64,000 nt of DNA from the NCBI GenBank assembly GCA_963738135.1, contig CAVTVK010000006.1:248001-312000 (forward strand). The letters run 5' to 3'. Every line of letters starts with the position of its first letter. Position 1 is the stretch's first letter. This DNA comes from Bog-473 sp963738135. Lineage in GTDB: Bacteria; Actinomycetota; Acidimicrobiia; Acidimicrobiales; RAAP-2. Below the pieces are notes generated by a model. It searched no databases, was not told the DNA's origin, and saw only the letters and a list, made by a program, of their open reading frames with translations. Positions 54,597 through 63,860 of this stretch are shown here, one piece after another. The position numbers and the translations under genes were made by a program.

Positions 54597-55460
54597 GTGC
54601 CTAAAATTGCGAACGTGACCTCACTCGAGCGCGTGCCTTCCACGAATCCCCTGCCCGACCTCGAACTCCACCTGACAAGGATCGCCGAAGAGGGCTACAC
54701 GATTCTCCCGAACGCCATCGAGCCGGAGCTCGTGGACGAGATCGACGAGGCGCTTCTCAAGTTGGAGCACGACCTGGGCACAGTTCCGGCCAACAACCTC
54801 TTCGAGGGAGCCCGCACCCTACGGGTCTACAACCTGCTCGTCCACGGTGCGACCTTCGAGAAGATCCCCGTCCACCCGAACGTGCTTCCCGTGGTGGAGG
54901 CGGTGCTCGATCCCGGCCTCTTGATCTCGTCGCTCTCCTCAATCGCAATCGGGCCGGACGAACAGGCCCAGCCGATCCACGCCGACGACCAACTCATCCC
55001 CCTGACCCGCCCGCATGTCCCGATCATTTGCAACACCATGTGGGCCATCACCGACTTCACAGAGGAAAACGGGGCCACTCGCGTCATTCCGGGGAGCCAT
55101 CTGCGCGACGAGCCCCCGAACCCGCTGGAGGTCTACGACACCACTCCCGCAGAAATGCCCAAGGGAAGCGTTCTGGTCTGGGTCGGGAGTCTCTGGCACG
55201 GGGGCGGCGCCAACCACACGGACAGCCGTCGGGTGGGCATCGCCATGAACTACTGCGCCGGTTACATCCGTCAGCAGGAGAATCAGCAGCTGGGGATTCC
55301 GCCTTCTCTGGTCAAGTCGTTCCCGCGTCGCCTACAGGAGCTCATCGGGTATTCGGTCTACAACGGCCTCGTCGGCCACATCGACAAGCAGAATCCGGCC
55401 AAGGTCGTTCTCGCCGAGAACGAAGGCGTTGACATGGTCTGGGATCTGCTCAAGCTCTGA
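54597..55460 (+). CDS. phytanoyl-CoA dioxygenase family protein
   Basis: 287 residues of the PhyH Fe(II)/2-oxoglutarate dioxygenases. IAEEGYTILPNAIEPELVDE is the family start; the metal triad is H-x-D in PIHADDQLI and the distal His in SLWHGGGANHT; the following SRR supplies the Arg for 2-oxoglutarate. GTG 54597 or 54615 are likely starts (an in-frame start inside the tRNA is rejected). It should hydroxylate a small carboxylate or CoA ester. First gene of the catabolic-looking run to 59.3 kb. Confidence 0.85.
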   Translation: MPKIANVTSLERVPSTNPLPDLELHLTRIAEEGYTILPNAIEPELVDEIDEALLKLEHDLGTVPANNLFEGARTLRVYNLLVHGATFEKIPVHPNVLPVVEAVLDPGLLISSLSSIAIGPDEQAQPIHADDQLIPLTRPHVPIICNTMWAITDFTEENGATRVIPGSHLRDEPPNPLEVYDTTPAEMPKGSVLVWVGSLWHGGGANHTDSRRVGIAMNYCAGYIRQQENQQLGIPPSLVKSFPRRLQELIGYSVYNGLVGHIDKQNPAKVVLAENEGVDMVWDLLKL

Positions 55461-55545
55461 ACTCCCCTCTTCCCTGCCGGCGAGCACCGCACCCCGCTAC
55501 GATCGCCCGGCGTCCGCCAGGCGAATCGACAGACAAGGGGAGTCG

Positions 55546-56517
55546 ATGGCTCAGGTCAACACTGTGCGAGGTCCGGTCGACGGAAGCCTGATCGGGCGCA
55601 CGTTGATGCATGAGCACATCTTCGTGCTGAGCCCGGAGATCGAAAAGACCGCTGACGAATGGGACGAAGCGGCCCAACAGGAGCGCGCCGTGACGAAACT
55701 ACGCGAATTGAAGGAGCGCGGCATCGACACCCTGGTGGACCTCACCGTGGTGGGACTGGGCCGTTACATCCCTCGGGTGGCTGCCATCGCCGAGCAGGTT
55801 CCAGAGATCAACGTCGTCGTGGCGACCGGTGTGTACACCTACAACGAGGTCCCCTTGTTCTTCCACTTTCAGGGTCCGGGCACCATTCTGGGCGGGCCAG
55901 AACCGATGGTGGACATGTTCGTCCGCGAGATACGCGAAGGGATCGGCGACACCAGGGTGCGGGCTGGCATCCTGAAGTGCGCGTCGGACCGTCCCGGCAT
56001 CACCCCCGGGGTCGAGCGTGTCCTCCGAGCCGTGGCGCAGGCCCACCGGGTCACCGGAGTCCCCATCACGACGCACACGCCGACGCCCCCGGAGCCGTGG
56101 GGACTCGAACAGCAGCGCATCTTCGAGGATGAGGGTGTGGACCTGAACCGCGTTGTCATCGGCCACAGTGGCGGCACGGTCAACACCGATTACCACCTGA
56201 GCCTCATCGACAACGGCTCGTACCTCGGCTTCGACCACTTCGGCCTGCCCGGCATCACGCTTGAGGAACGCGTCGATGCGGTGGCGCGCCTCTGTGCCCG
56301 AGGCTACGCCGAACGGATCGTTCTCTCGCACGACGCCATGTGCTTTGTCGACTGGTTTCCCCGATCCGTAATGGACGCCTCGAGCAATTGGCGCTGGACC
56401 TATATCTCCGACGAGGTTCTCCCGGCCATGCGGCTCCGCGGCATCAGCGACGCCGACATCACCACCATGCTGGTCGACAACCCGCGCAGGGTTCTGGAAG
56501 GAGGCGCACCGTACTGA
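55546..56517 (+). CDS. phosphotriesterase family hydrolase (lactonase-like)
   Basis: 323 residues. TLMHEHIFVL (HxH), GILKCASD (carbamylated Lys bridging two metals), PITTHTPTPP and VVIGHSGGTVN (two His) and VLSHDAMCF (Asp) make a complete binuclear amidohydrolase site. In bacteria many of this family are lactonases rather than organophosphate hydrolases. ATG 55546 follows aagggga. Twenty-two bases before the CoA ligase gene, which suggests lactone or ester opening followed by CoA activation. Confidence 0.88.
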   Translation: MAQVNTVRGPVDGSLIGRTLMHEHIFVLSPEIEKTADEWDEAAQQERAVTKLRELKERGIDTLVDLTVVGLGRYIPRVAAIAEQVPEINVVVATGVYTYNEVPLFFHFQGPGTILGGPEPMVDMFVREIREGIGDTRVRAGILKCASDRPGITPGVERVLRAVAQAHRVTGVPITTHTPTPPEPWGLEQQRIFEDEGVDLNRVVIGHSGGTVNTDYHLSLIDNGSYLGFDHFGLPGITLEERVDAVARLCARGYAERIVLSHDAMCFVDWFPRSVMDASSNWRWTYISDEVLPAMRLRGISDADITTMLVDNPRRVLEGGAPY

Positions 56518-56539
56518 TGCACGGACCGGCTGCACGGTC

Positions 56540-58024
56540 ATGACACTGCTCCAACCGGAGCTGGTGGCCCGGATGGCTTCCACCTTCCCCGATGCGGTGG
56601 CGTGGCGGAACCTGGCCGACGGCGGCGCGCTCACGCTGGGCGAGTGGCACCGCCGTTCCAATCGACTGGCCAGGGGTCTCCAGGCACTCGGACTCGACCG
56701 ACGCGAACGCGTCGGCCTGCTGATCGGCAACGAGGAGCCACTGGAATGGCTGGTCTCCTACCTCGCCATCCACAAGGTCGGCGCTGTGGCGGTGCCGCTG
56801 CTGGCTCGGCTCGGCCCGGCCGAGCTGGCCCACATTCTGGAGGACGCAGATGCGTCGGTGGCATTGTGCAGCGAGGTCGTTCCCGAAGTCCGGGCTGCCG
56901 TCGGTCGCGTGGTGTGCACGGGTGCAGGCGGTGACCTGCGATGGGACGATCTCCTCGCTCCAGACGACGGGGACCTGAAGCCGGCTTTCGGCCCAGAGGA
57001 CGTGGCCGACATCATGTACACCTCGGGAACGACCGGCCGGCCGAAGGGCGTCGTCGTACGGCACGCGGGCCTCTCGACAACCGAGCGGGTACCTTCGTCC
57101 TGGCTGGGCCTCGGCTTCCTCACCTCGTCCCCATTTGCCACGACCAGCGGGTCGCTTCTCGTCTCCGGCCCCTTGCGGGGCGGGTTGAGCGGATGGATGC
57201 TACCGCACTTCAGTGCCGAGGCCTGGATCGACTGCGTGGAGCGGGACCGTCCCCTCTCGGCCTTCCTGGTGCCGGCCATGGTGGAGCTCATTGTCGGCTC
57301 CCGTCGCTTCGCGACGGCCGATCTCTCGAGCCTGGCGGTCGTCACCGTGGGCAGCGCGCCCATCGCGGCGGCCACGCTGCGCCGCTTCGGGGCCGGGCTG
57401 CCCTCGGGCGAGGTCCTCTGCGGCTACGGGATGACCGAGTTCGGCGCCGTGACCGCCATGCCGATGGGTGACGGTGGCCGGCACTCCGGATCAGTCGGGC
57501 TCCCGCTGCCCGGAGTCGAAGTCCGGATCGTCGGCCCTGGTGGCGTGCCGCTCTCGACCGGGGAAATTGGCGAGGTGGCCATCGGTGGGACACGTCCGCC
57601 GCGCGCCTACCTCAACGATGACGCACGCGCCGACGACCGCTGGATGGACGGCTGGCTGTACAGCGGGGACCTCGGGTACCTCGACGTCGACGACCACCTC
57701 TGGATCGTGGGGCGCCAGAAGGAGATCATCATCCGCGGCGGTCACAACGTGGTGCCCGGCGAGGTCGAGGCCGCCCTCTTCGAGCATCCGGCGGTGCTCG
57801 AGGCGGCCGTGACCGGCGTGGCTCACCCGATCCTCGGTGAGGACGTGGCGGCATGGGTCGTGCTGCGTGCTGCGACGCCCCCCGACGAGCTGCGCTCATT
57901 CCTTCTGGCCCGATTGGCGGACTACAAGGTGCCGCGCCGGATTACCGTTGTCGAGGCGCTCCCCCGCAACGAGAGCGGCAAGGTCGTCAAGTCCCGCCTC
58001 GAGTCTGGAGTGGACCCCGAGTGA
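56540..58024 (+). CDS. AMP-dependent acyl-CoA synthetase (class I adenylate-forming)
   Basis: 494 residues. P-loop-like motif MYTSGTTGRPKGVVV, CGYGMTEFGAV (A5), YLDVDDHLWIVGRQKEIIIR (A8 hinge) and PRNESGKVVKSRL with the A10 lysine are intact. It activates an unknown carboxylate with ATP and CoA. ATG 56540. The stop overlaps the GTG of the crotonase gene (GTGA at 58021), so both are co-translated. Confidence 0.92.
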   Translation: MTLLQPELVARMASTFPDAVAWRNLADGGALTLGEWHRRSNRLARGLQALGLDRRERVGLLIGNEEPLEWLVSYLAIHKVGAVAVPLLARLGPAELAHILEDADASVALCSEVVPEVRAAVGRVVCTGAGGDLRWDDLLAPDDGDLKPAFGPEDVADIMYTSGTTGRPKGVVVRHAGLSTTERVPSSWLGLGFLTSSPFATTSGSLLVSGPLRGGLSGWMLPHFSAEAWIDCVERDRPLSAFLVPAMVELIVGSRRFATADLSSLAVVTVGSAPIAAATLRRFGAGLPSGEVLCGYGMTEFGAVTAMPMGDGGRHSGSVGLPLPGVEVRIVGPGGVPLSTGEIGEVAIGGTRPPRAYLNDDARADDRWMDGWLYSGDLGYLDVDDHLWIVGRQKEIIIRGGHNVVPGEVEAALFEHPAVLEAAVTGVAHPILGEDVAAWVVLRAATPPDELRSFLLARLADYKVPRRITVVEALPRNESGKVVKSRLESGVDPE

Positions 58025-58872
58025 CATCGAGTTTCAGCACGCTGACCGTCGAGGAGATCGGGCGCGTGCGACGCCTGACGCTCAACCGCCCGGAGCAGCA
58101 CAATCCCCTCACGCCCCGCTGCGTCCGCGAGCTCCTGGCCGCCGTGGCGGAGGCGGAAGCCGACGCAGCCGTGAGCGTCATCATCATCCGGAGCACCGGA
58201 CGATCCTTCTCATCGGGGTACGGCTTCATCGCCGAGGACACGGATCCGGGCGATTTCCCACAACACGACGCGATCGAGGGTGACGTGACCGCGATGCTGG
58301 CGCTCGGGGACGGCTGGGCACGGATCTGGGACTGCGCGCTCCCCGTCATCGCGCAGGTACAGGGGAATTGCCTGGCCGGCGGGACCGATCTAGCACTGCA
58401 CTGCGATCTCGTCGTGGCCGCCGACGACGCCAAGATCGGCTTCCCTCCCGTGCGCTCCATGGGCGTGCCGCCCACCAACATGTGGCTCTACCACCTGGGT
58501 CCGCAATGGACGAAGAGACTGCTGCTCACGGGCGACACGATCACGGGACTCCAGGCCCAAGAAATCGGGCTGATCGTTGCAACGGCGCCGTCCGACGCCT
58601 TGGACAGTGTGGTCCTCGAACTCGCCGAGCGGATGGCACTGATCGGCCGCGATCTCCTGGTGGCGAACAAGAGGGTTGTCAACATGGGCGTCGAGCTGAT
58701 GGGGCGCTCCCAGCTGCAGCGGTTCGCCGCGCTGAATGACGCCATCGGTCACAGGGCGCCCGAGGCCAAGGCGTTCTCGAAGCAGATCGCCGAGGTGGGA
58801 CTGCGTCGGGCCATCAAGAACCGGGATGCTGCCTTCGACTCGCCGCGTCGGGAGCCAGACGACGCTCGCTAG
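58021..58872 (+). CDS. enoyl-CoA hydratase/isomerase family protein
   Basis: 283 residues, crotonase fold: RRLTLNRPEQHNPLTPRCVR, oxyanion hole around FSSGYGF and GNCLAGGTDLALHCDLVVAA, then KIGFPPVRSMGVPPTNMW. The first catalytic Glu position of true hydratases appears replaced (FPPVR), and the second lacks an obvious Glu, so the reaction may be isomerisation, decarboxylation or hydrolysis instead. GTG 58021 overlaps the ligase stop. Convergent with the AhpD-like gene; the two stop codons overlap. Confidence 0.85.
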   Translation: MTSSFSTLTVEEIGRVRRLTLNRPEQHNPLTPRCVRELLAAVAEAEADAAVSVIIIRSTGRSFSSGYGFIAEDTDPGDFPQHDAIEGDVTAMLALGDGWARIWDCALPVIAQVQGNCLAGGTDLALHCDLVVAADDAKIGFPPVRSMGVPPTNMWLYHLGPQWTKRLLLTGDTITGLQAQEIGLIVATAPSDALDSVVLELAERMALIGRDLLVANKRVVNMGVELMGRSQLQRFAALNDAIGHRAPEAKAFSKQIAEVGLRRAIKNRDAAFDSPRREPDDAR

Positions 58873-59348
58873 ACGTCGGTCACCGACGTCTCGGTAATAC
58901 CCAGAGCCCGCAGCGTCCGCCCAAGCCCGAGGAAGGCGGACAGGCAGACGGTCAGGTCGAAAATCTCGGGATCGGTGAAGGATCCCCGTAGTCGGTCGAC
59001 GAACTCGTCATCGATGCTCGCGTGGTTGATGGCGAAGCGTTCGGCGTACTCGACCGCAAGGCGTTCCTGGTCGCTCAGGCCGGCTTCGTCGGGAGTACCG
59101 ACCGCGCAGTAGAACTCCTCGTCGAGACCGTGGGCCCTGACGGTATCGGCCCGGAAGCCGAGGCAGACCGTGCACTCGTTGAGCTGGGCGATCCTCATTC
59201 TTGCCGCTTCACGGACGCGCGTTGGCAAAATGCTCTTGTTGTACGCCGCGTGCACGAAGCGGGTCGCAGCCGCGCCCAGCTCCGGCTGCAGCGACCAGAT
59301 CTGCACGGCGTCACCGCCGTCACCAGCGGGGATATCGAGTCGGGCCAT
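58869..59348 (-). CDS. carboxymuconolactone decarboxylase/AhpD-like protein
   Basis: 159 residues. RMRIAQLNECTVCLGFRADT carries the CxxC of AhpD-type alkylhydroperoxidases with the upstream Glu, and LAVEYAERFAINHASIDDEF the next helix. It may reduce peroxides, with electrons from a dihydrolipoyl system, or serve as a dehydratase-like accessory. Convergent with the crotonase gene; stops share bases 58870-58871. Confidence 0.85.
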   Translation of the reverse strand: MARLDIPAGDGGDAVQIWSLQPELGAAATRFVHAAYNKSILPTRVREAARMRIAQLNECTVCLGFRADTVRAHGLDEEFYCAVGTPDEAGLSDQERLAVEYAERFAINHASIDDEFVDRLRGSFTDPEIFDLTVCLSAFLGLGRTLRALGITETSVTDV

Positions 59349-59425
59349 GGCGCGACTTTATGTCAGTATTCGTACGACGCGTGCAGTGGATCCGGGCGGA
59401 CGGAACCCCGGGGAATGGAAAGCAG

Positions 59426-59944
59426 ATGGCGCTCACTCGCTACATCCTCGACTCGTTTCGCTCGTGCGTCTGGGTCAGTGGCCGCTCCAGCCTCCACCCG
59501 ATCAACACCGAGACACGGGGAATCACCGGTTGGTTCGAAGCCGCGGCGCGGGAGGACGGATCGCTCGACCTGGACCAGCCAGTATTCGGCGCACTCGAGT
59601 TGGCCGTAGAACGCCTTACGTCGGGAAACCAGCTGTACGACCGCGAGCTGCGACGACGCATCGACGCGCGGCGCTATCCCACCATCTCCGGCCGGCTCAT
59701 CCACATAGCCCTGGAGGGTGCGCACCCCGCGTACATGGTCACGGGCGAGATTTCGTTCCACGGCAAGACGCGCACGTTCGAGCACGGCATGCAGATCGAG
59801 CTCAGCGGCGAGGACATTGCACTGACGGGCGAGGACGTGTTCGACATCCGCGAGTTCGGCATGAAGCCGCCGAGCATGTTGATGGTCCGCGTCTATCCCG
59901 AGATCACCGTGCGGGTGGAACTGCACGGTACACGCGAGGCGTAA
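59426..59944 (+). CDS. YceI family protein
   Basis: 172 residues from ATG 59426 (ribosome site gggaatgg-aaag). LTRYILDSFRSCVWVSGRSS, ERLTSGNQLYDRELRRRIDA, RYPTISGRLIHIAL and FDIREFGMKPPSML follow the YceI lipocalin-like barrel pattern, which binds isoprenoid or other lipids. No signal peptide, unlike the periplasmic type. An ATG at 59372 would add a basic stretch without family similarity. Exact role unknown. Confidence 0.8.
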   Translation: MALTRYILDSFRSCVWVSGRSSLHPINTETRGITGWFEAAAREDGSLDLDQPVFGALELAVERLTSGNQLYDRELRRRIDARRYPTISGRLIHIALEGAHPAYMVTGEISFHGKTRTFEHGMQIELSGEDIALTGEDVFDIREFGMKPPSMLMVRVYPEITVRVELHGTREA

Positions 59945-60058
59945 GCGTCAACGACCGGCGCCACGCACGGAATCTTCGTGCGTCGTTTTGACCCTTTTGG
60001 CAGTGGGTATTGCCGAGTTACTCGCATCTTGGTTGCGACGTCACGCAAGGGAGCCACA

Positions 60059-60225
60059 ATGGGGGTCATACTTCTCGTTCTGCTTCTGGCGCTGGTGCTG
60101 GGGGGCTCGGATTCGCCGTCCACCTGCTCTGGATCGTCGCGGCAATCGTCTTGGTCTTCTGGCTCGTCGGGTTCGCTCTCGGACGGGGCCAGACGGAAGG
60201 TGCCAACGGGTGGTACCGCTGGTAA
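60059..60225 (+). pseudogene. small two-segment hydrophobic protein (frameshifted)
   Basis: ATG 60059 (site aaggga) starts GVILLVLLLALVLGG; the next frame continues LGFAVHLLWIVAAIVLVFWL and VGFALGRGQTEGANGWYRW. One G missing in the G6 run at 60100-60105 restores a 55-residue protein with two membrane segments, like the small hydrophobic DUF5670-type proteins widespread in actinobacteria. Upstream of catalase; possibly stress-related. Very likely a sequence error rather than decay. Confidence 0.65.
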
Positions 60226-60357
60226 CCGAGACCCCATCATGGTTCGCCTGGTCGCCGGCCCCGCGACCAGATCTCCCGCGGGAGAACCGATCACCGCTCC
60301 ACGCCAACAGGGACTGGCTTAGAGTCGTGGTGCCGACACCCGACAAAGGGGACGATC

Positions 60358-61812
60358 ATGGCCGATCATGACGTGCGTCCGACGACCACAGACGCCGGGA
60401 TCCCGGTAGCCAGCGACGAGCATTCGCTCACCGTCGGTCCGGATGGGCCCATCCTGCTGCAGGACCACTACCTCATCGAACAGATGGCGAACTTCAACCG
60501 GGAGCGGATCCCGGAACGCCAGCCCCACGCCAAAGGGGGCGGAGCGTTCGGATCCTTCGAAGTCACGGCGGACGTTGGCCAGTTCACCAAGGCGGCCGTC
60601 TTCCAGCCCGGCACGAAGACGGACACGCTGATTCGCTTCTCGACGGTGGCCGGTGAACGTGGGAGCCCCGATACCTGGCGCGACCCGCGAGGGTTCGCGT
60701 TGAAGTTCTACACGTCCGAAGGCAACTACGACATGGTCGGGAACAACACACCGGTGTTTTTCCTCCGCGACCCGATGAAGTTCCAACACTTCATCAGATC
60801 GCAGAAACGGCGAGCTGACTCCGACCTCCGCGACCACGACATGCAGTGGGACTTCTGGAGCCTTTCACCGGAATCGGCCCACCAGGTCACGATCCTGATG
60901 GGCGATCGCGGTATTCCGAAGTCGTGGCGCCACATGAACGGCTACTCCAGCCACACGTACATGTGGGTCAACGCCAACAGCGAGCGCTTCTGGGTGAAGT
61001 ACCACTTCAAGACGGATCAGGGCATCGAATTCCTGACCCAGGAGGAGGCCGACCGGATCGCCGGGGAAGACGGCGATTACCACCGGCGTGATCTGTTCGA
61101 CGCGATCCGGCGGGGGGAATATCCAAGTTGGACGCTGCTGGCGCAGATCATGCCGTTCGAGGAAGCCAGGGTGTACCGCTTCAACCCATTCGACCTCACC
61201 AAGGTCTGGCCCCACGGCGACTACCCGCTCCACGAGGTCGGACGGTTGACCCTCGACCGCAACCCCACGGATTTTCACTCGGAGATCGAGCAGGCTGCCT
61301 TCGAACCGAACAATCTCGTCCCTGGAATCGGTGTCAGCCCGGACAAGATGCTGCTGGCCCGTGTCTTCTCCTACGCCGACGCGCACCGTGCCCGCATGGG
61401 TGTCAACTACAAGCAGATCCCGGTGAACGCGCCAAAGGCTCCCGTGCACAGCTACAGCAAGGACGGAGCCATGCGGATAGAGAAGGTTTCCGACCCCGTC
61501 TACGCCCCCAATTCAAAGGGTGGCCCAGCGGCCGATGCGGAACGTTACCCCTACGTCGAGCGATGGGATGCCGACGGAGAGTTCGTGCACGCCGCCTACA
61601 CGCTGCGCCGCGATGACGACGACTGGGGCCAGGCCGGCACTCTCGTGCGGGAAGTCATGGACGACGCCCAGCGTGATCGGCTCGTTTCAAACGTCGTGGG
61701 GCACCTCAGCGACGGGGTGAGCCCGCCGGTCCTGGAGCGTGCGCTCGGCTACTGGCGCAGTATCGACAAGGAGATCGGCGACCGGATCGCGGGCGGCGTC
61801 GGACTCCCCTAG
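60358..61812 (+). CDS. katA: heme catalase (monofunctional)
   Basis: 484 residues, small-subunit catalase. RERIPERQPHAKGGGAFG holds the distal catalytic His57, GNYDMVGNNTPVFFLRD the distal Asn, and RVFSYADAHRARMG the proximal heme ligand Tyr339. It dismutates hydrogen peroxide in the cytoplasm. ATG 60358 follows aaaggggac. A 69-residue hypothetical gene is convergent 19 bases downstream. No OxyR or Fur-type regulator lies nearby. Confidence 0.95.
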   Translation: MADHDVRPTTTDAGIPVASDEHSLTVGPDGPILLQDHYLIEQMANFNRERIPERQPHAKGGGAFGSFEVTADVGQFTKAAVFQPGTKTDTLIRFSTVAGERGSPDTWRDPRGFALKFYTSEGNYDMVGNNTPVFFLRDPMKFQHFIRSQKRRADSDLRDHDMQWDFWSLSPESAHQVTILMGDRGIPKSWRHMNGYSSHTYMWVNANSERFWVKYHFKTDQGIEFLTQEEADRIAGEDGDYHRRDLFDAIRRGEYPSWTLLAQIMPFEEARVYRFNPFDLTKVWPHGDYPLHEVGRLTLDRNPTDFHSEIEQAAFEPNNLVPGIGVSPDKMLLARVFSYADAHRARMGVNYKQIPVNAPKAPVHSYSKDGAMRIEKVSDPVYAPNSKGGPAADAERYPYVERWDADGEFVHAAYTLRRDDDDWGQAGTLVREVMDDAQRDRLVSNVVGHLSDGVSPPVLERALGYWRSIDKEIGDRIAGGVGLP

Positions 61813-61831
61813 CTCCTCGCAACCGCTGGCC

Positions 61832-62041
61832 TCAGGACTCCTCTGGCTCCGTGGCAGGCGGGAGGATCCAATGCAGATGGTGCTCGGCCTCGAAGTAGCG
61901 GACCCATATGTCTTCGACGTCTTCGACGTGCTTGGTACTGAGGTAGGCCTCCCGGGCCCATTTCTGCATCTCGGCGATGCGGAGGGCGGCTCGCTGCAAC
62001 TCGTCGGCCGACAGCGCCTTGAATTCCTGATGACCCGACAT
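61832..62041 (-). CDS. small hypothetical protein
   Basis: 69 residues, predicted helical (SADELQRAALRIAEMQKWAR, VEDVEDIWVRYFEAEHHLHW). ATG 62041 has a proper site (ggagg) about ten bases upstream, which supports it as a real gene. No known family. Convergent with catalase. Confidence 0.6.
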   Translation of the reverse strand: MSGHQEFKALSADELQRAALRIAEMQKWAREAYLSTKHVEDVEDIWVRYFEAEHHLHWILPPATEPEES

Positions 62042-62237
62042 GACGTCCTGACCTCCAGCGCGATCTGACTCGGGGCGGCAACGAGCATCCGAATCGGAAA
62101 GGTTGATGAACGCGCTTTGCCTGTCAGGATGTTACCGGACATCGTGCGGGCCTCTCAAAGACACCTCAGGTTCGAGCGCACACTGCGATCGCCGCCAATC
62201 CGTGTGGCGACACTCGCTCGCGTGGCGGGGCCCTCGT

Positions 62238-62864
62238 TCAGTGTGAACCCGTTTCGGACACGAGTGTTGGGCGGATCAGCTCACCTGCATGGTGGGCCAG
62301 CTCCACCAGTGCAGCGATTGTTTCGCTGACCGTCCCGTTCTCGCTGGGCCGGAGGTGCTCACCGAAGTCACCGATCCCGCGCAGCCCGGGTGGCAGCTCT
62401 ATCTGGATGCCTTTGGCCGAGGGCAGATTGGCCGGGTTGTCAGGATGGAATCCGAGCCGCACTCGCTCATCCGCAACGTGGAACCCGGCAAAGCGTTCAT
62501 CGAACAGCCGACGTGCGAACTCCAACAAGTCCGCATTTCGACCACCCACGATGATCCCTCGAAGCGGCCCGGTCTGAGCCCCCTGAAGAGCAGGTCCGTA
62601 GGCCTCGATCATGAGTCCCCGCTCAGGATCAACCCACAGCGAAAATCCTTCGCGTCCGAACCCATGGACCGAAATCGCGATCTCGACATGCTGCAAGAAC
62701 CTTCGGAGACCTTCCGAGTGATCAGGGTCGTGCAGACGGGAGGTCAGATGGACTCGTAGCCCACTGGGCTGGACAATGGCGTAGTAGGAAGCCCCAGATT
62801 GCTCGGCGGCCCGACGTGCGAGGTGGTCCGTGCCTCGATCCTGTGATCCGCCATGCAACGCCAT
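62238..62864 (-). CDS. poly-gamma-glutamate hydrolase-like protein (YjqB/DUF867), start uncertain
   Basis: 208 residues from ATG 62864 covering a zinc-dependent hydrolase domain: MALHGGSQDRGTDHLARRA (metal His), VHLTSRLHDPDHSEGL, VEIAISVHGFGRE (second His), GGRNADLLEFARRL and GFHPDNPANL with QIELPPGLRG (Glu). The same frame continues upstream with family-like sequence (KIDLADLLSLPGVKEECVLR) back to about 62945 but has no ATG/GTG/TTG there, so the true start may be shifted by an indel. Phage relatives cleave capsule poly-gamma-glutamate; here the substrate is open. Confidence 0.75.
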   Translation of the reverse strand: MALHGGSQDRGTDHLARRAAEQSGASYYAIVQPSGLRVHLTSRLHDPDHSEGLRRFLQHVEIAISVHGFGREGFSLWVDPERGLMIEAYGPALQGAQTGPLRGIIVGGRNADLLEFARRLFDERFAGFHVADERVRLGFHPDNPANLPSAKGIQIELPPGLRGIGDFGEHLRPSENGTVSETIAALVELAHHAGELIRPTLVSETGSH

Positions 62865-63014
62865 GAACCCAACGGCGGAGCGCAGGACGCACTCCTCCTT
62901 GACCCCGGGCAGGCTCAGGAGATCGGCAAGGTCGATCTTGCCAGTTTGGCACGAACGAGTCGGTCGCCCTCGCGTGGAGAGTGCCCGCGTCGCCGATGGG
63001 AAGTGGGAAATCCC

Positions 63015-63770
63015 CTAGGCGCAGGCTGCCGGCAGCACAACCGGAGCAACCGGCCACATGTAGTCACGCGGATCGATAGGGATCATCCCCTCTGCGAGTC
63101 GCCAGGAGTCGTAGCTCTCCGTCCACTCCCGGTGCCAGTCCATCTGGTCGAAGTGGAGTCGCGTGAGGTCGCAGTCCCACAACGCGTCGTAGCTCATGGC
63201 AAGGGCGAACAACACCTCGATGGAGGCTGTTGCGTCCGCTGCGGCATCGTGGGCGTTGCCAATCTCGATCCCGTAGTGCGCGCACAGGTCGCTCAGCGTG
63301 CGCCTGCCCTTGCGGTCGGGGTCAAAATGGCGGTCGATCACCATGGCATCCAGCACGGGTCCGGACCACCCCCGCTCGACCGGGCCCGAACCGAACAAGT
63401 TCCGGGCCTGTGTCTCGAGGATCGTCAGGTCGTAGTCCAGCTTCATGCCCGCCAGCGGGACACCACGGGCCGAGGCCGCCACGACCGCATCCGAGACGAG
63501 GGAGATCGCCGCACAGAGCGGCATGCCTTCATCCCGCGCCTGCTCCGTGGAAATGCCGTGCACAGCGGTCGCCTCGGCCGGAACCTCACGACCCGGGTCG
63601 ATGATTCCGGACCAGCTCCTGACGACCACCCCCTCCACAACGGAGACCAGGGCATAGGACACCGGGACGTCGTTGAAACGGTCTATTCCCGTCGTCTCGA
63701 AATCGAGCCCCAGCACCTCTCCCGTTGGCCATCCACCCACGACGCTGAGCATGCCAGCGCGTAGCGACAT
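63015..63770 (-). CDS. DEDDh-type 3'-5' exonuclease
   Basis: 251 residues from ATG 63770. ExoI motif VLGLDFETTGIDRFNDVP, ExoII region with MKLDYDLTIL, and ExoIII motif HYGIEIGNAHDAAADATAS (His and Asp) match the DnaQ/epsilon-like family. It probably trims DNA or RNA in repair rather than being the replicative proofreading subunit. Earlier in-frame starts to 63986 would add an Arg/Gly-rich stretch that overlaps the promoter of the divergent gene. Confidence 0.88.
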   Translation of the reverse strand: MSLRAGMLSVVGGWPTGEVLGLDFETTGIDRFNDVPVSYALVSVVEGVVVRSWSGIIDPGREVPAEATAVHGISTEQARDEGMPLCAAISLVSDAVVAASARGVPLAGMKLDYDLTILETQARNLFGSGPVERGWSGPVLDAMVIDRHFDPDRKGRRTLSDLCAHYGIEIGNAHDAAADATASIEVLFALAMSYDALWDCDLTRLHFDQMDWHREWTESYDSWRLAEGMIPIDPRDYMWPVAPVVLPAACA

Positions 63771-63860
63771 GGCCGCGGATGCCCCCCAGGACGAGGACCG
63801 TCCCGGCCCGACCCCGGCTGACCCCGTCGCATCGCGGTCCCCGTTGCTACGGTCCACTCG

